This document shows positions 26,568 through 34,090 of a stretch of 64,000 nucleotides of DNA, one piece after another. The notes beneath the pieces are model-generated. The model saw only the letters and a list, made by a program, of their open reading frames with translations, was not told the origin of the DNA and searched no databases. The position numbers and the translations under genes were made by a program. Each line of letters opens with the position of its first letter. Within the stretch, counting starts at the first letter, position 1. The DNA is from Acidovorax sp. SUPP3334 (GTDB lineage: Bacteria > Pseudomonadota > Gammaproteobacteria > Burkholderiales > Burkholderiaceae_C): positions 62,001 to 126,000 of the forward strand of contig NZ_BQXQ01000004.1 of NCBI RefSeq assembly GCF_030159055.1. The letters are read 5' to 3'.

Positions 26568-27890
26568 TCAGCCGCTGGCGATCTGCGCCAAGCCGTCGAC
26601 CGAGCGATCGAACTCCCATAGATCCGACGTGGCCTGATTCAGAAACTCGAGAATCTGCGGCATCTTCTGCATGGCCTCGTCGGCCAGGGCGTCGTTGCCG
26701 GGCTTGTATTCGCCCATTTGCACCAGGGGCTCGATTTCGTCGTATTTCGCCATCAGGCGGCGGAAGTGGCCTCCGGCCTGCTGGTGGTCCTTGGGCACGA
26801 TCTGCGACATCACGCGGCTCAGGCTGCCGAGCACATCGATGGCCGGGTACTGATTGCGTGCCGCGATCTTGCGCGAAAGAATCATGTGTCCGTCCAGAAT
26901 GCCTCGCACCTCTTCGGAGATGGGATCGCCCCCGCTCTCGTCTTCATAAAGGATGGTGTAGAGCGCGGTGATCGAGCCCACCGCACCCATGCCGGCTCGT
27001 TCGAGCAGCCGCGGAATTTCCGCGAACACCGAGGGCGGGAAGCCGCGCCGGGCGGGCGGCTCGCCTGCCGCCAGACCGATTTCACGCTGTGCGCGGGCAA
27101 ACCGGGTGAGCGAATCCATCATCAGCAAGACCTTCAGGCCCTGGTCGCGGTAGTACTCGGCCACGGCCGTTGCGACATGGGCAGCCTTGGCACGCTCGCT
27201 GGATGACCGGTCGGAGGTGGCACACACCACCACGGAGCGCGCCATGCCTTCCTCGCCCAGAATGAATTCGACGAACTCCCGCACCTCGCGGCCACGCTCA
27301 CCGATCAGCGCGATCACGCTGATGTCGCACTCCGTCCCCCGCGCTAGCATGCCCATGAGCGTACTTTTACCCACGCCTGCGGGGGCGAAGATGCCCATCC
27401 GCTGGCCTTCGCCCAGGGTGAGGAGGGAATCGATCGCCTTCACCCCCGTGGGCAACGGATGCTCGATCATCTCCCGCTCCATGGGCGTCGGCGGCAAGGC
27501 GAAAACCGGACGCCGCTCCAGGCAGTCGAGCGGGCCCTTGCCATCGATGGGCTGGCCGAGGCTGTCGATCACGCGGCCCAGCAGCTTGGGGCCCACGGGC
27601 ACCGAGAGCACTTCGCCCAGGCCGACCACGGCAGAGCCTCCGCGCACGCCCAGGATCGAGCCGAAGGGCGACAGGATGCTCTGGCCGTTGGCAAAGCCGA
27701 TCACCTCGGCCGCCTGCAGCAAGCCGCCGCTTTCGTCGAGCACATGGCACAGCTCACCGAGCTTGGCATCCAGCCCGGTGACGCGCATGAGCGTTCCGAT
27801 CACTTCGACGACCTTGCCGCTGCGGCGAACGATCGTCGCCGTGGCGATTTCGCGTTCCATCCACTGAGGGAGTCCGGAAACTTCAAGCAT
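26568..27890 (-). CDS. hrcN: T3S ATPase HrcN
   Basis: 440-aa SctN/FliI-type hexameric ATPase. Walker A at about residues 166-177 (GIFAPAGVGKST), Walker B in GLKVLLMMDSLTRFARAQRE, the T3S ATPase signature PSVFAEIPRLLERAG, and a complete C-terminal domain. It strips chaperones and unfolds cargo at the base of the injectisome. The ATG overlaps the end of hrcL by 8 nt. It is the last gene of the hrcC-to-hrcN run; its usual follower hrpB7-hrcT has moved to 16.4 kb. Confidence 0.98.
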   Translation of the reverse strand: MLEVSGLPQWMEREIATATIVRRSGKVVEVIGTLMRVTGLDAKLGELCHVLDESGGLLQAAEVIGFANGQSILSPFGSILGVRGGSAVVGLGEVLSVPVGPKLLGRVIDSLGQPIDGKGPLDCLERRPVFALPPTPMEREMIEHPLPTGVKAIDSLLTLGEGQRMGIFAPAGVGKSTLMGMLARGTECDISVIALIGERGREVREFVEFILGEEGMARSVVVCATSDRSSSERAKAAHVATAVAEYYRDQGLKVLLMMDSLTRFARAQREIGLAAGEPPARRGFPPSVFAEIPRLLERAGMGAVGSITALYTILYEDESGGDPISEEVRGILDGHMILSRKIAARNQYPAIDVLGSLSRVMSQIVPKDHQQAGGHFRRLMAKYDEIEPLVQMGEYKPGNDALADEAMQKMPQILEFLNQATSDLWEFDRSVDGLAQIASG

Positions 27891-29031
27891 GGTGCATTTC
27901 CTCGTCGTCGTGGACGGTTGAGTTCATCGGGTCCAGGGACTCGAACCATTGCGTGGTGTCCCCATCCATGGGGACGACCGACGAGAACCATGCGGATGGA
28001 GCCGCATCGGCCTCTGGCTCTGGCTCTGACTCTGACTCTGACTCTGACTCTGACTCTGACTCTGACTCTGACTCTGACTCTGACTCTGACTCTGACTCTG
28101 TTTCGGTTTCCGGTTCAGCCTGCGGCAGATCGTCCTGGGCTTCATCCAGCCAGGGCGCTTCGGCGTCCAGCAGGGGCTCGGACTCCTGGGGATCGTCCAG
28201 TTCCAGCGATTCGTCGTGATCCGCGGCCGGGAGTGGCTCATCCTGCCCGTCTTGCAAGGCAAAGTCGAAATCGAGCTCTTCCGGGTCGGGCGCAATGCTC
28301 GCCTCCGGCGATGCATTGGCCATGGCCAACCGGGTCGCTCGCTCCAGGGCCGATCGAACGCCCGCGAGCTGGATGTGCAGGCTGGTGTCCAGCCGGCCGA
28401 TGTCGGATTCGAAGATGCAGGTGCCAAGCTCCAGCGAGGCATCGGTTTCGATGCGTATCTGGGGATCTTTCAGGCCGGTGGCGGTTGCGGCGATGGCGGT
28501 GTGCGCGGCCCGAGCCTCGTCGGGGTGGACGCGAAGAACGGCGGTGCCAGCTTGCCGCAGGGCATCTTTCACCGTCAACAAGGCCCGTTGGAACAGGGCT
28601 TCGCGCGATTCCGAGTGCACGATGCGTTCGACCGCCAGCGCCACGACGCCAGCCAGCTTGGTGTCCATCGCCTGCCAGGCCTCTTCGTGCGAGGCCTTGA
28701 GTTGCTCAAAGCGCCCGTGCCAGCGCGCAGCCGCTTTGCGCTCGCCGTGGTCATAGCCCCGCTCGCGTTCAGCCGCCGCCTCTTCGCGGGCCTGCTCCAC
28801 CATGGCTTGGGCTGCGTCCTGCGTCTCCTGCAAGATGGCTGCGGTCGATCGCTGCACGGCATCGACCGCATTCCGTGCGTCATCCAATGCTTTTTGCCGG
28901 ATCGCGTCGCACTCTTTGTGCACGTTCTCCAGCAATCCGAGAACACCGGTCACGGTAGGAATTTCATGCGAGCGGACGATGCCATCGTTCGTGCGCAGAT
29001 GGGCACCGTTGGGAGTGGACCAGATCAGCAT
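27883..29031 (-). CDS. hrcL: T3S ATPase regulator HrcL (HrpB5) with long acidic Ser-Glu tail
   Basis: 382-aa SctL/FliH-class protein directly upstream of hrcN. Residues 1 to about 250 are the conserved part: a coiled coil (AILQETQDAAQAMVEQAREE) and the C-terminal globular domain (ALFQRALLTVKDALRQAGTA). A long acidic extension follows, rich in Asp/Glu, with an (SE)n run at about residues 312-336. Xanthomonas HrpB5 is near 230 aa, so more than 100 residues are extra. The start MLIWSTPNGAHLRTNDG overlaps the hrpB4 end by a few bases. Confidence 0.9.
   Translation of the reverse strand: MLIWSTPNGAHLRTNDGIVRSHEIPTVTGVLGLLENVHKECDAIRQKALDDARNAVDAVQRSTAAILQETQDAAQAMVEQAREEAAAERERGYDHGERKAAARWHGRFEQLKASHEEAWQAMDTKLAGVVALAVERIVHSESREALFQRALLTVKDALRQAGTAVLRVHPDEARAAHTAIAATATGLKDPQIRIETDASLELGTCIFESDIGRLDTSLHIQLAGVRSALERATRLAMANASPEASIAPDPEELDFDFALQDGQDEPLPAADHDESLELDDPQESEPLLDAEAPWLDEAQDDLPQAEPETETESESESESESESESESESESESESEPEPEADAAPSAWFSSVVPMDGDTTQWFESLDPMNSTVHDDEEMHHA
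28025..28096 (-). repeat. in-frame hexanucleotide tandem repeat inside hrcL
   Basis: Twelve perfect TCTGAC units encoding a Ser-Glu run on the minus strand, flanked by degenerate units. Changes in copy number keep the reading frame. Confidence 0.95.
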
Positions 29032-29648
29032 GGTTTCGCCTCGAAAAGGGATTCCAGCCGCTCCAGCCGGGCATGCACCGGCGTCAGCGGGGCGGGAACC
29101 TGCTTTGCCCGTGGCTCGTCTTCGCGCGAAAGGGGAAGGGACAGACGGGCCAGCCGGCGAAGGCCCCGGTCCGGCCAAGCGCCTTCCCGCACCAATTCGC
29201 GGTAGCCCACCCAGGCCCAGGTCAGGGGCGACCATGAGGCCACGTCGCTGGCGACCGGCGTACCTTCCTGAAGGCCGCGCAGCGCGGTGTAGGCAGGGCC
29301 CAGGCATTGCTGCAGCGCTGCCCGCGAGTTGCGCTCGACGCAGCAGCGCAGGACGCCGGGCCGTCCCAGCAGAGCGAGCGCGCACAGGCGCGACAGCATC
29401 TGGGTTCTGTCGAGGAGCGCCAAGCGGCTGGCTGGATGCTCCAGCGACGACAAGGGCGGCAAAGGACCGCAATTGCGTTCATACAGCGCAATCGACATGC
29501 GCTGTCCCACAGGGCCCTGGTCCCATTCGAGAGGAGATTGCGCCAAGCCGAGCGGTGCGCGCCAACTCGGGTCCACACCGTCGTGCAATGCCTCCAGCCG
29601 CATCTGGAGCGCTTGCGCCAGCGATGCCAGCTGCAGGGCGCGGCTCAT
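29025..29648 (-). CDS. hrpB4: T3S protein HrpB4
   Basis: 207 aa from the chosen ATG (MSRALQLASLAQALQMRLEA), close to the length of HrpB4 in Xanthomonas. It lies between hrcJ and hrcL, the invariant hrpB4 position in Hrp2 clusters, and is helical with Arg/Leu-rich segments. HrpB4 resembles the SctK sorting-platform component. An upstream in-frame ATG at 29714 would overlap hrcJ by 26 nt and is less likely. The name rests on position and size more than on motifs. Confidence 0.82.
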   Translation of the reverse strand: MSRALQLASLAQALQMRLEALHDGVDPSWRAPLGLAQSPLEWDQGPVGQRMSIALYERNCGPLPPLSSLEHPASRLALLDRTQMLSRLCALALLGRPGVLRCCVERNSRAALQQCLGPAYTALRGLQEGTPVASDVASWSPLTWAWVGYRELVREGAWPDRGLRRLARLSLPLSREDEPRAKQVPAPLTPVHARLERLESLFEAKPC

Positions 29649-29688
29649 GGCAGCCACCGTGCGGGTGGTGTTGATGCGTGTTGGGTGG

Positions 29689-30534
29689 TCATGCGGGTGC
29701 TCCTGCCGCCGCACCGGACACCTTGGTGACGGGTGCGGTCACTGCCGTGTCCGTGGGCTGCGCCGCGGCGGGCGCTTTGCGGCGCAGCGCGGCTGGCAGC
29801 CAGGCCGGGCGCTTCCAGGCCAGCCAACCCCCTGCTGCGGCCAGCAACGCCAACACTGCGGCCAGTGCGATCCAGAGCATGTTGTTGTCGGCTTCCGCCT
29901 TCGCCACGGCAGGGCTGAGGGGCATGCCCGGCACGAGCGTGACGGTCACGTTGTCGTACGACAGGCCCTCGACGCTGCGTGCCACCATGTTCTTGATACC
30001 CGCGACCAGGCCCGCCAGGTTGGCGCTCTCGCGGTACTTGATGAAGACCGATGCGCTCGCCGGCTTCACGGCGGACGCCAGCGGGTCGTTGTTGGGCAGG
30101 ACGATGTGAACGCGTGCCGTGACGACGCCGTCGATTTGCGACAGCGTGGCCTCCAGCTGCTGCGCCACGCCGTAGATGAAGCGCACGCGCTCTTCGGTGG
30201 GCGTGGAGATGAGTCCTTCTTTCTTGAACATCTCTCCGAGCGTCACGTGGCGCTCGCGGGGCAGGCCATAGGAGCGAAGCACCGTCAGCGAGCGCACCAC
30301 GTCCCCTTGCTCGACCTGGATGTTCCAGGTCTTGCCGGCATCGGTCGTTGCCTTGTTGACCTGAACACCGCTTTCCAGCAGGGCCGCCACCATGTCGTTG
30401 GCATCGCCTTCCGTCTGCTTGGTGTACAGGTCGGTCTTGCAGCCGGTGAGGGCCAGCAGCAGCAGCAGCGGAACGAGTGCGCGGCGCGCGAACTGGCGGT
30501 ATGTCGCTGCGCGAAAGCAGAGGGATGGCGCCAT
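29689..30534 (-). CDS. hrcJ: T3S inner-ring lipoprotein HrcJ
   Basis: 281-aa SctJ/FliF-type lipoprotein. Signal peptide with lipobox LALTGC (lipidated Cys near residue 32), the YscJ domain (MVAALLESGVQVNKATTDAG, then RVHIVLPNNDPLASAVKPAS), and a C-terminal membrane helix (MLWIALAAVLALLAAAGGWL) followed by a basic, Pro/Ala-rich tail. It forms the periplasmic inner ring with HrcD. The order hrpB2-hrcJ-hrpB4 is standard. Confidence 0.97.
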   Translation of the reverse strand: MAPSLCFRAATYRQFARRALVPLLLLLALTGCKTDLYTKQTEGDANDMVAALLESGVQVNKATTDAGKTWNIQVEQGDVVRSLTVLRSYGLPRERHVTLGEMFKKEGLISTPTEERVRFIYGVAQQLEATLSQIDGVVTARVHIVLPNNDPLASAVKPASASVFIKYRESANLAGLVAGIKNMVARSVEGLSYDNVTVTLVPGMPLSPAVAKAEADNNMLWIALAAVLALLAAAGGWLAWKRPAWLPAALRRKAPAAAQPTDTAVTAPVTKVSGAAAGAPA

Positions 30535-30557
30535 GATGGTGTCTTCGCTAGAGGGGG

Positions 30558-30941
30558 TTATTGGTTGCGCATGAGTGTCTGCAGACCGTTCTTGGTGGTT
30601 TGCGCAAGGCTGCTCATCGCCTGGATCTGGAAGTGGGTGCCGGCGAACTGGTACATCAGCGCGACTTGGTACTGTGTAAGGTCCGCCCCAAGGGGCTGTT
30701 CGATGGTCGCCTGCACGAGTGCTGCGGTGTCCTGCATTCCCTTGCGCATGGACTCGTCCTGATTAATCAACATCTTGCCCAGTGTGGACGGACCTTCGAT
30801 CTCTACGGAAGACAGTGGCGGCGCGTCTTTCATCATGCCGGCGAATTTTTCCGCGAGGGCGTTCATGCTCATCGTTGGAGCGGATGACTGTTCGACGATC
30901 AAGGCACTGGATGCCTCGCCAATGCTGCCGATGGGGGCCAT
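30558..30941 (-). CDS. hrpB2: T3S inner rod / early substrate HrpB2
   Basis: 127-aa helical protein (LAEKFAGMMKDAPPLSSVEI, then QYQVALMYQFAGTHFQIQAM) with the C-terminal amphipathic helix typical of inner-rod proteins (SctI). A GGAG ribosome binding site precedes ATG. It is exported early and is needed for pilus assembly. It sits between hrpB1 and hrcJ as in Xanthomonas. Confidence 0.92.
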   Translation of the reverse strand: MAPIGSIGEASSALIVEQSSAPTMSMNALAEKFAGMMKDAPPLSSVEIEGPSTLGKMLINQDESMRKGMQDTAALVQATIEQPLGADLTQYQVALMYQFAGTHFQIQAMSSLAQTTKNGLQTLMRNQ

Positions 30942-30967
30942 GGTGAATTCTCCAAGAATGAATGGGC

Positions 30968-31444
30968 TCAGGCACGCATAAACATGAAAGGCATCTGGAA
31001 GATAGGCGCACTCGCGGTTTCGGCCGTGCCCTGTGCTTCGGCGGTGTCCTGGAAGTTTCCAGCAACTCTGTCTCTGTGTTTGATCAGTGCACTTACCAAC
31101 TGGAGTGCGAAGGGGCTGGCATTTCCTTGCTCCAACTCGTTCAGGGTAATCATCCATCCCTTGTCGCGGAGCAGGAATTGGCAGTTGGCAATCATGCCTT
31201 TCGCTGAATCCCATTCCGTGGGATGGTTTTCGAAGCGGCGCACCAGTTGGAGGCATTCACTATAAGCGCCGCGGCGAAAGGCGATCCAGCCGGCGGTGAT
31301 ATCGAGTTCCGCAAGTTTTGGCCGCAGTATGCGAATTCCGGCTAAAAGGTCCGACGCTTCGTCCGGCATGTCTTTTTCGATGACCTGATAGACCAGTCTG
31401 ATTAACGCGGCGACAAATTCCTTGCGCTCAAATTGCGGGTTCAT
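30968..31444 (-). CDS. hrpB1: T3S protein HrpB1 (HrpB1/HrpK family)
   Basis: 158-aa TPR-like helical protein: EFVAALIRLVYQVIEKDMPD, EASDLLAGIRILRPKLAELD, AGWIAFRRGAYSECLQLVRR. HrpB1 proteins are peptidoglycan-associated or chaperone-like components needed for T3S in Xanthomonas. It is first of hrpB1-hrpB2-hrcJ-hrpB4-hrcL-hrcN. No PIP box could be placed in the 217 nt before it, so it may depend on readthrough from the hrcC transcript or on an unusual promoter. Two further proteins in the island look related to it. Confidence 0.9.
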   Translation of the reverse strand: MNPQFERKEFVAALIRLVYQVIEKDMPDEASDLLAGIRILRPKLAELDITAGWIAFRRGAYSECLQLVRRFENHPTEWDSAKGMIANCQFLLRDKGWMITLNELEQGNASPFALQLVSALIKHRDRVAGNFQDTAEAQGTAETASAPIFQMPFMFMRA

Positions 31445-31661
31445 GAAGTACTCCTTCTATAAGGTGTGTGGCATGGAGCCGCTTGCATCCTTGCGCCAAC
31501 TTCGGTGCATGGTCCGCCTCGGCGGTTGTCAATATAAAGCACGAAACGCACGCCAAAACGACCACGATCGTGGTGGTGAATGGGCCATCGCCTGCGGTCT
31601 TGATTAGAGGATGTTCGAAGTCCATGGAAGTTGGATTTTTTATCCGTAAGGCCTGATGCTA

Positions 31662-31862
31662 TTAGTTTGCGCTTTGTGCCAGCTTTTCGGTAATGCTTTT
31701 AGAGTGTTTTTGGAAGGTTTCGGCAACAGAAGATATCAATGTGCTCCTGGCCTTTTTCAAAGTCTCTTTGATTTGCACGTTGGTCAAATCATCTGAAATT
31801 TTCTGCTGTCGATCCATATCGTTTATCAGCCCTTGCGTCTTTCCATTTGGTGCTGCAATCAT
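31662..31862 (-). CDS. small pilin-like paralogue of the Hrp pilus subunit
   Basis: 66-aa polar helical protein starting MIAAPNGKTQGLINDMDRQQ, with a GGAG ribosome binding site six bases before ATG. It aligns without gaps over most of its length with the 71-aa protein encoded 180 nt upstream: shared pattern KTxxLIxxM..QQ..S..xT..QIK, S..E...K..K and a C-terminal K.A..A. Both therefore look like copies of one Hrp pilus/needle-type gene. AT-rich codon usage differs from the apparatus genes. It might be a minor pilin, an alternative pilin or a decaying copy. Confidence 0.68.
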   Translation of the reverse strand: MIAAPNGKTQGLINDMDRQQKISDDLTNVQIKETLKKARSTLISSVAETFQKHSKSITEKLAQSAN

Positions 31863-32041
31863 TTTCCACTCCGCAAATTAAATCGACACGAGTTGTACGC
31901 CGTTTCATGGTGACCTCAAAGCACTAATTGAATCGAGTTTGAGGTATTGAGCCTGCTCGCAAATTAGGTCAAGGGCGGAGGCGCCGCCGCGCCGTCGGCA
32001 GATTGCCGATGTACGGCGCGGCAAGGCGCGGCACGGCGCGT

Positions 32042-32257
32042 TTATGCTTGTGATGCCATTTTGTCGGCATTGCCCTTCGCGCTCTTTCCGTACATTTCCG
32101 CCATGGACGAGCGTACGTTGTTCTCTGCTTGTTTCTCTTGGTTCTTGATTTGCGCCTTTGTAATGGCAGTTGAATTGTCTTGCTGTTTATTCATTGCATC
32201 AATCAGGTCATTTGTCTTGCTGTCAGCGCCGTTACTGCCGTTGGTACGATTCGACAT
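32042..32257 (-). CDS. Hrp pilus / needle subunit candidate (HrpE/HrpY-like)
   Basis: 71-aa Asn/Gln/Lys/Ser-rich helical protein (MSNRTNGSNGADSKTNDLID) ending GKSAKGNADKMASQA. Size, composition, lack of signal peptide and location after hrcD-hrpD6 correspond to the Hrp pilin HrpE (Xanthomonas) or HrpY (Ralstonia), whose sequences vary fast. A strong AGGAG ribosome binding site stands eight bases before ATG. A 14-bp palindrome with a T-run precedes it. The downstream paralogue at 31662-31862 is similar. The assignment is by context and protein character. Confidence 0.72.
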   Translation of the reverse strand: MSNRTNGSNGADSKTNDLIDAMNKQQDNSTAITKAQIKNQEKQAENNVRSSMAEMYGKSAKGNADKMASQA

Positions 32258-32275
32258 ATCTAAGCTCCTAAAAAT

Positions 32276-32289
32276 GCGGAAAATTCCGC
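32276..32289 (-). promoter_or_regulatory. palindrome plus T-run directly upstream of the pilin gene
   Basis: Perfect 14-bp palindrome GCGGAATTTTCCGC on the minus strand followed at once by ATTTTT, ending about 10 nt before the pilin ribosome binding site. It looks like a small intrinsic terminator or an mRNA processing/stability hairpin that could separate pilin expression from the upstream genes. Confidence 0.5.
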
Positions 32290-32361
32290 GTTGCTGAAGG
32301 TCACACCGTGTGACTTTCGTTCGTTGAGGCATGTCGGCGGGATGCCGGCATGCCAATTCTG

Positions 32362-32787
32362 TTAATGAAGGGCCACCCTTCGGTCCTGCCGGCTTACGTA
32401 CTTGAGCACTCCGAGGGCTGCTTCGCGCGCCTCTTGGTCTGTGTGGGTTGCCAGCACGTTATCGATCCAGTAGCGCCAACCTCGATCGCCGCCAAAGAGC
32501 ATTGCTACGGCCATAGCGATCTTGTTCTCACCGTTCTGAGGCTCTTCCTCGATGCGTGATGCCAAGGCCTCCCGCGCTTCGTCCAAATGGCCGGCCATCG
32601 CCATGGCAACGGTTCGATACAGCGAGTAGCCGTGTGCATCTTCGAGCGTCATCTCGACAGTGGCGTGGATGGTTTGCGCGTCTTCGCCCACCCTGTACAT
32701 CGTGCCCAGCAAGCCCACGGTCATAAGGTTGCGGTAGATCACCGGGTATGCGCTCTTGGTCGCGGTTGGTGCTTCGAGGATCAGCAT
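32362..32787 (-). CDS. TPR-like HrpB1-family protein, possible pilin chaperone
   Basis: 141-aa helical protein (ATVEMTLEDAHGYSLYRTVA, AGHLDEAREALASRIEEEPQ, GDRGWRYWIDNVLATHTDQE). The two-helix repeats and the WRYWxDxxL segment recall hrpB1 and the protein encoded at 40034-40414. It sits between hrpD6 and the pilin gene; a position next to the needle subunit is where YscG-type TPR chaperones occur in other systems. I infer a role in holding the pilin or another early substrate. Spacing of 18 nt to hrpD6 indicates cotranscription. Confidence 0.62.
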   Translation of the reverse strand: MLILEAPTATKSAYPVIYRNLMTVGLLGTMYRVGEDAQTIHATVEMTLEDAHGYSLYRTVAMAMAGHLDEAREALASRIEEEPQNGENKIAMAVAMLFGGDRGWRYWIDNVLATHTDQEAREAALGVLKYVSRQDRRVALH

Positions 32788-32805
32788 GGAGAGGCTCCTT
32801 TTGTC

Positions 32806-33069
32806 TCAGACCGCCAGGGCGGTGCCGTGCAGGGTTTCCCAGATCCGCTGGATCACACGCTGCGAAGCGTAGAACGCCTGGATCAGTTGCGAGACGAGCT
32901 GGCGCTCCTCATCCATCTGAGTCGCTTTCAGCATCGCGCTGCTTTCATCCGCGATCTCGGCGAAGTAGCGGATCATTGCCCGCGCACGGTCGCCGCTCTT
33001 GTCCTCGGTGAGCGCCTGGTCCAGGTTGGCGAGGTCGCTGAAGATGATGGTTTCGTTGGAAGCAGTCAT
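32806..33069 (-). CDS. hrpD6: small T3S protein HrpD6
   Basis: 87-aa acidic helical protein (DLANLDQALTEDKSGDRARA, then QLIQAFYASQRVIQRIWETL) immediately after hrcD, the place of hrpD6 in Xanthomonas (about 80 aa). In Xanthomonas HrpD6 affects T3S gene expression and secretion of some proteins. The start follows hrcD by 25 nt. Assignment by synteny and size; sequence conservation of this family is low. Confidence 0.7.
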   Translation of the reverse strand: MTASNETIIFSDLANLDQALTEDKSGDRARAMIRYFAEIADESSAMLKATQMDEERQLVSQLIQAFYASQRVIQRIWETLHGTALAV

Positions 33070-33094
33070 GGTGTTGGCGTTCGTTGGGTGAGGG

Positions 33095-34090
33095 TTAACG
33101 GGAAATCGACCAGTCGTTGGCAGCCAGTGCCTCGGCATTCGGTGGCGACAGGTGCTTCACACCGTCGCGCGTCTGCACGTACTGCAGATCTCCGGTGTTC
33201 ATCAGCGCACTCATGCGTTTGACGCCTGCAGGCGGCAACTCCGATGCGCTCACGTCGATGCGCTTGACCAGCGGCGCCAGATCGGCGGCGATGCGGGTGG
33301 CGCTGTCCTTGAGGGCCGAAAGGTTCTGTGTGTCGCCCGTGACGTTGAAGCGGCCTTCGCCCAGGTGGTGGATGCGAACGCCGGGCCGGGCGATGGCGTC
33401 GGCGATGCTCTGCTCCACTTCCGTGGCGGTGACATAGGCGTGCACGACGCGCTCTCGCTTGAAGGGGGCCAGCAACTGGCGCACCGTGTCCGCGTCCGAA
33501 GACTCGGCCAGCAGGCCGCGCACCGTCACGCCATCCGCCTGCGGAATCACTTCCAGGCCCGAGATCGGGGTGGTGGCCAGCGCGCGCTGCACCCGCACCA
33601 GGAGGGGTTCTTGCGGTGGCTGTTCCCGGTTCGGGGCTTCGGTAGTGGCGCGGTCGCGGCTTGGTGGGCTCAGCGGTGCGACCGCAGCGCTCAGCGCTGC
33701 CGTCATCAGGGCGGTGCCAACGACGGCGGACAGCACCACTGGGGAAACCTTGCGGCCCTTTGGCGCGGCAGCAACGGTGATCTGGCCGAGGCGCGCGATC
33801 AGATCGACGCTGGCGGGCCAGGCCGCGTCGGCGGGGCCGGTACACAGCACGATGTCGCCCATGCGATGGGGAACGAAGTCGTTCATGGGCAGGGAGGCCT
33901 TGGCCGTGCCTTGTGGTGACAGCGCGAACTGAATCATTCCGTCTTCTCCCGCTTCGATCAACATCGCTTCTGAAGTCCAGTCGGTGAGCTGGATATCTGC
34001 TGCGTCCTCCGCGCTGACCAAGTAGCGCGTTGAGGTCAAATTTATCTGGGCTCCGGCATGTTGGCCGGTCAATATGCGAAGCTGCTTCAT
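33095..34090 (-). CDS. hrcD: T3S inner-membrane ring protein HrcD (HrpD5)
   Basis: 331-aa SctD/YscD-type protein. N-terminal FHA-like cytoplasmic domain (LRILTGQHAGAQINLTSTRY), one membrane helix near residues 115-140 (SPVVLSAVVGTALMTAALSA) and a periplasmic ring-building region (VRIHHLGEGRFNVTGDTQNL). It pairs with HrcJ. Its ATG overlaps the hrcC stop by 4 nt. Confidence 0.93.
   Translation of the reverse strand: MKQLRILTGQHAGAQINLTSTRYLVSAEDAADIQLTDWTSEAMLIEAGEDGMIQFALSPQGTAKASLPMNDFVPHRMGDIVLCTGPADAAWPASVDLIARLGQITVAAAPKGRKVSPVVLSAVVGTALMTAALSAAVAPLSPPSRDRATTEAPNREQPPQEPLLVRVQRALATTPISGLEVIPQADGVTVRGLLAESSDADTVRQLLAPFKRERVVHAYVTATEVEQSIADAIARPGVRIHHLGEGRFNVTGDTQNLSALKDSATRIAADLAPLVKRIDVSASELPPAGVKRMSALMNTGDLQYVQTRDGVKHLSPPNAEALAANDWSISR

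Noticed and set aside
29649-29714. 22-residue upstream extension of HrpB4
   Set aside because: It would overlap hrcJ by 26 nt and give a His/Arg-rich start unlike the family; the ATG at 29648 gives the usual length.
31428-31625. 65-aa minus-strand ORF with a hydrophobic stretch overlapping the hrpB1 start
   Set aside because: No ribosome binding site, overlaps hrpB1 by 17 nt, and its sequence resembles no T3S small protein; more likely part of the hrpB1 upstream region.
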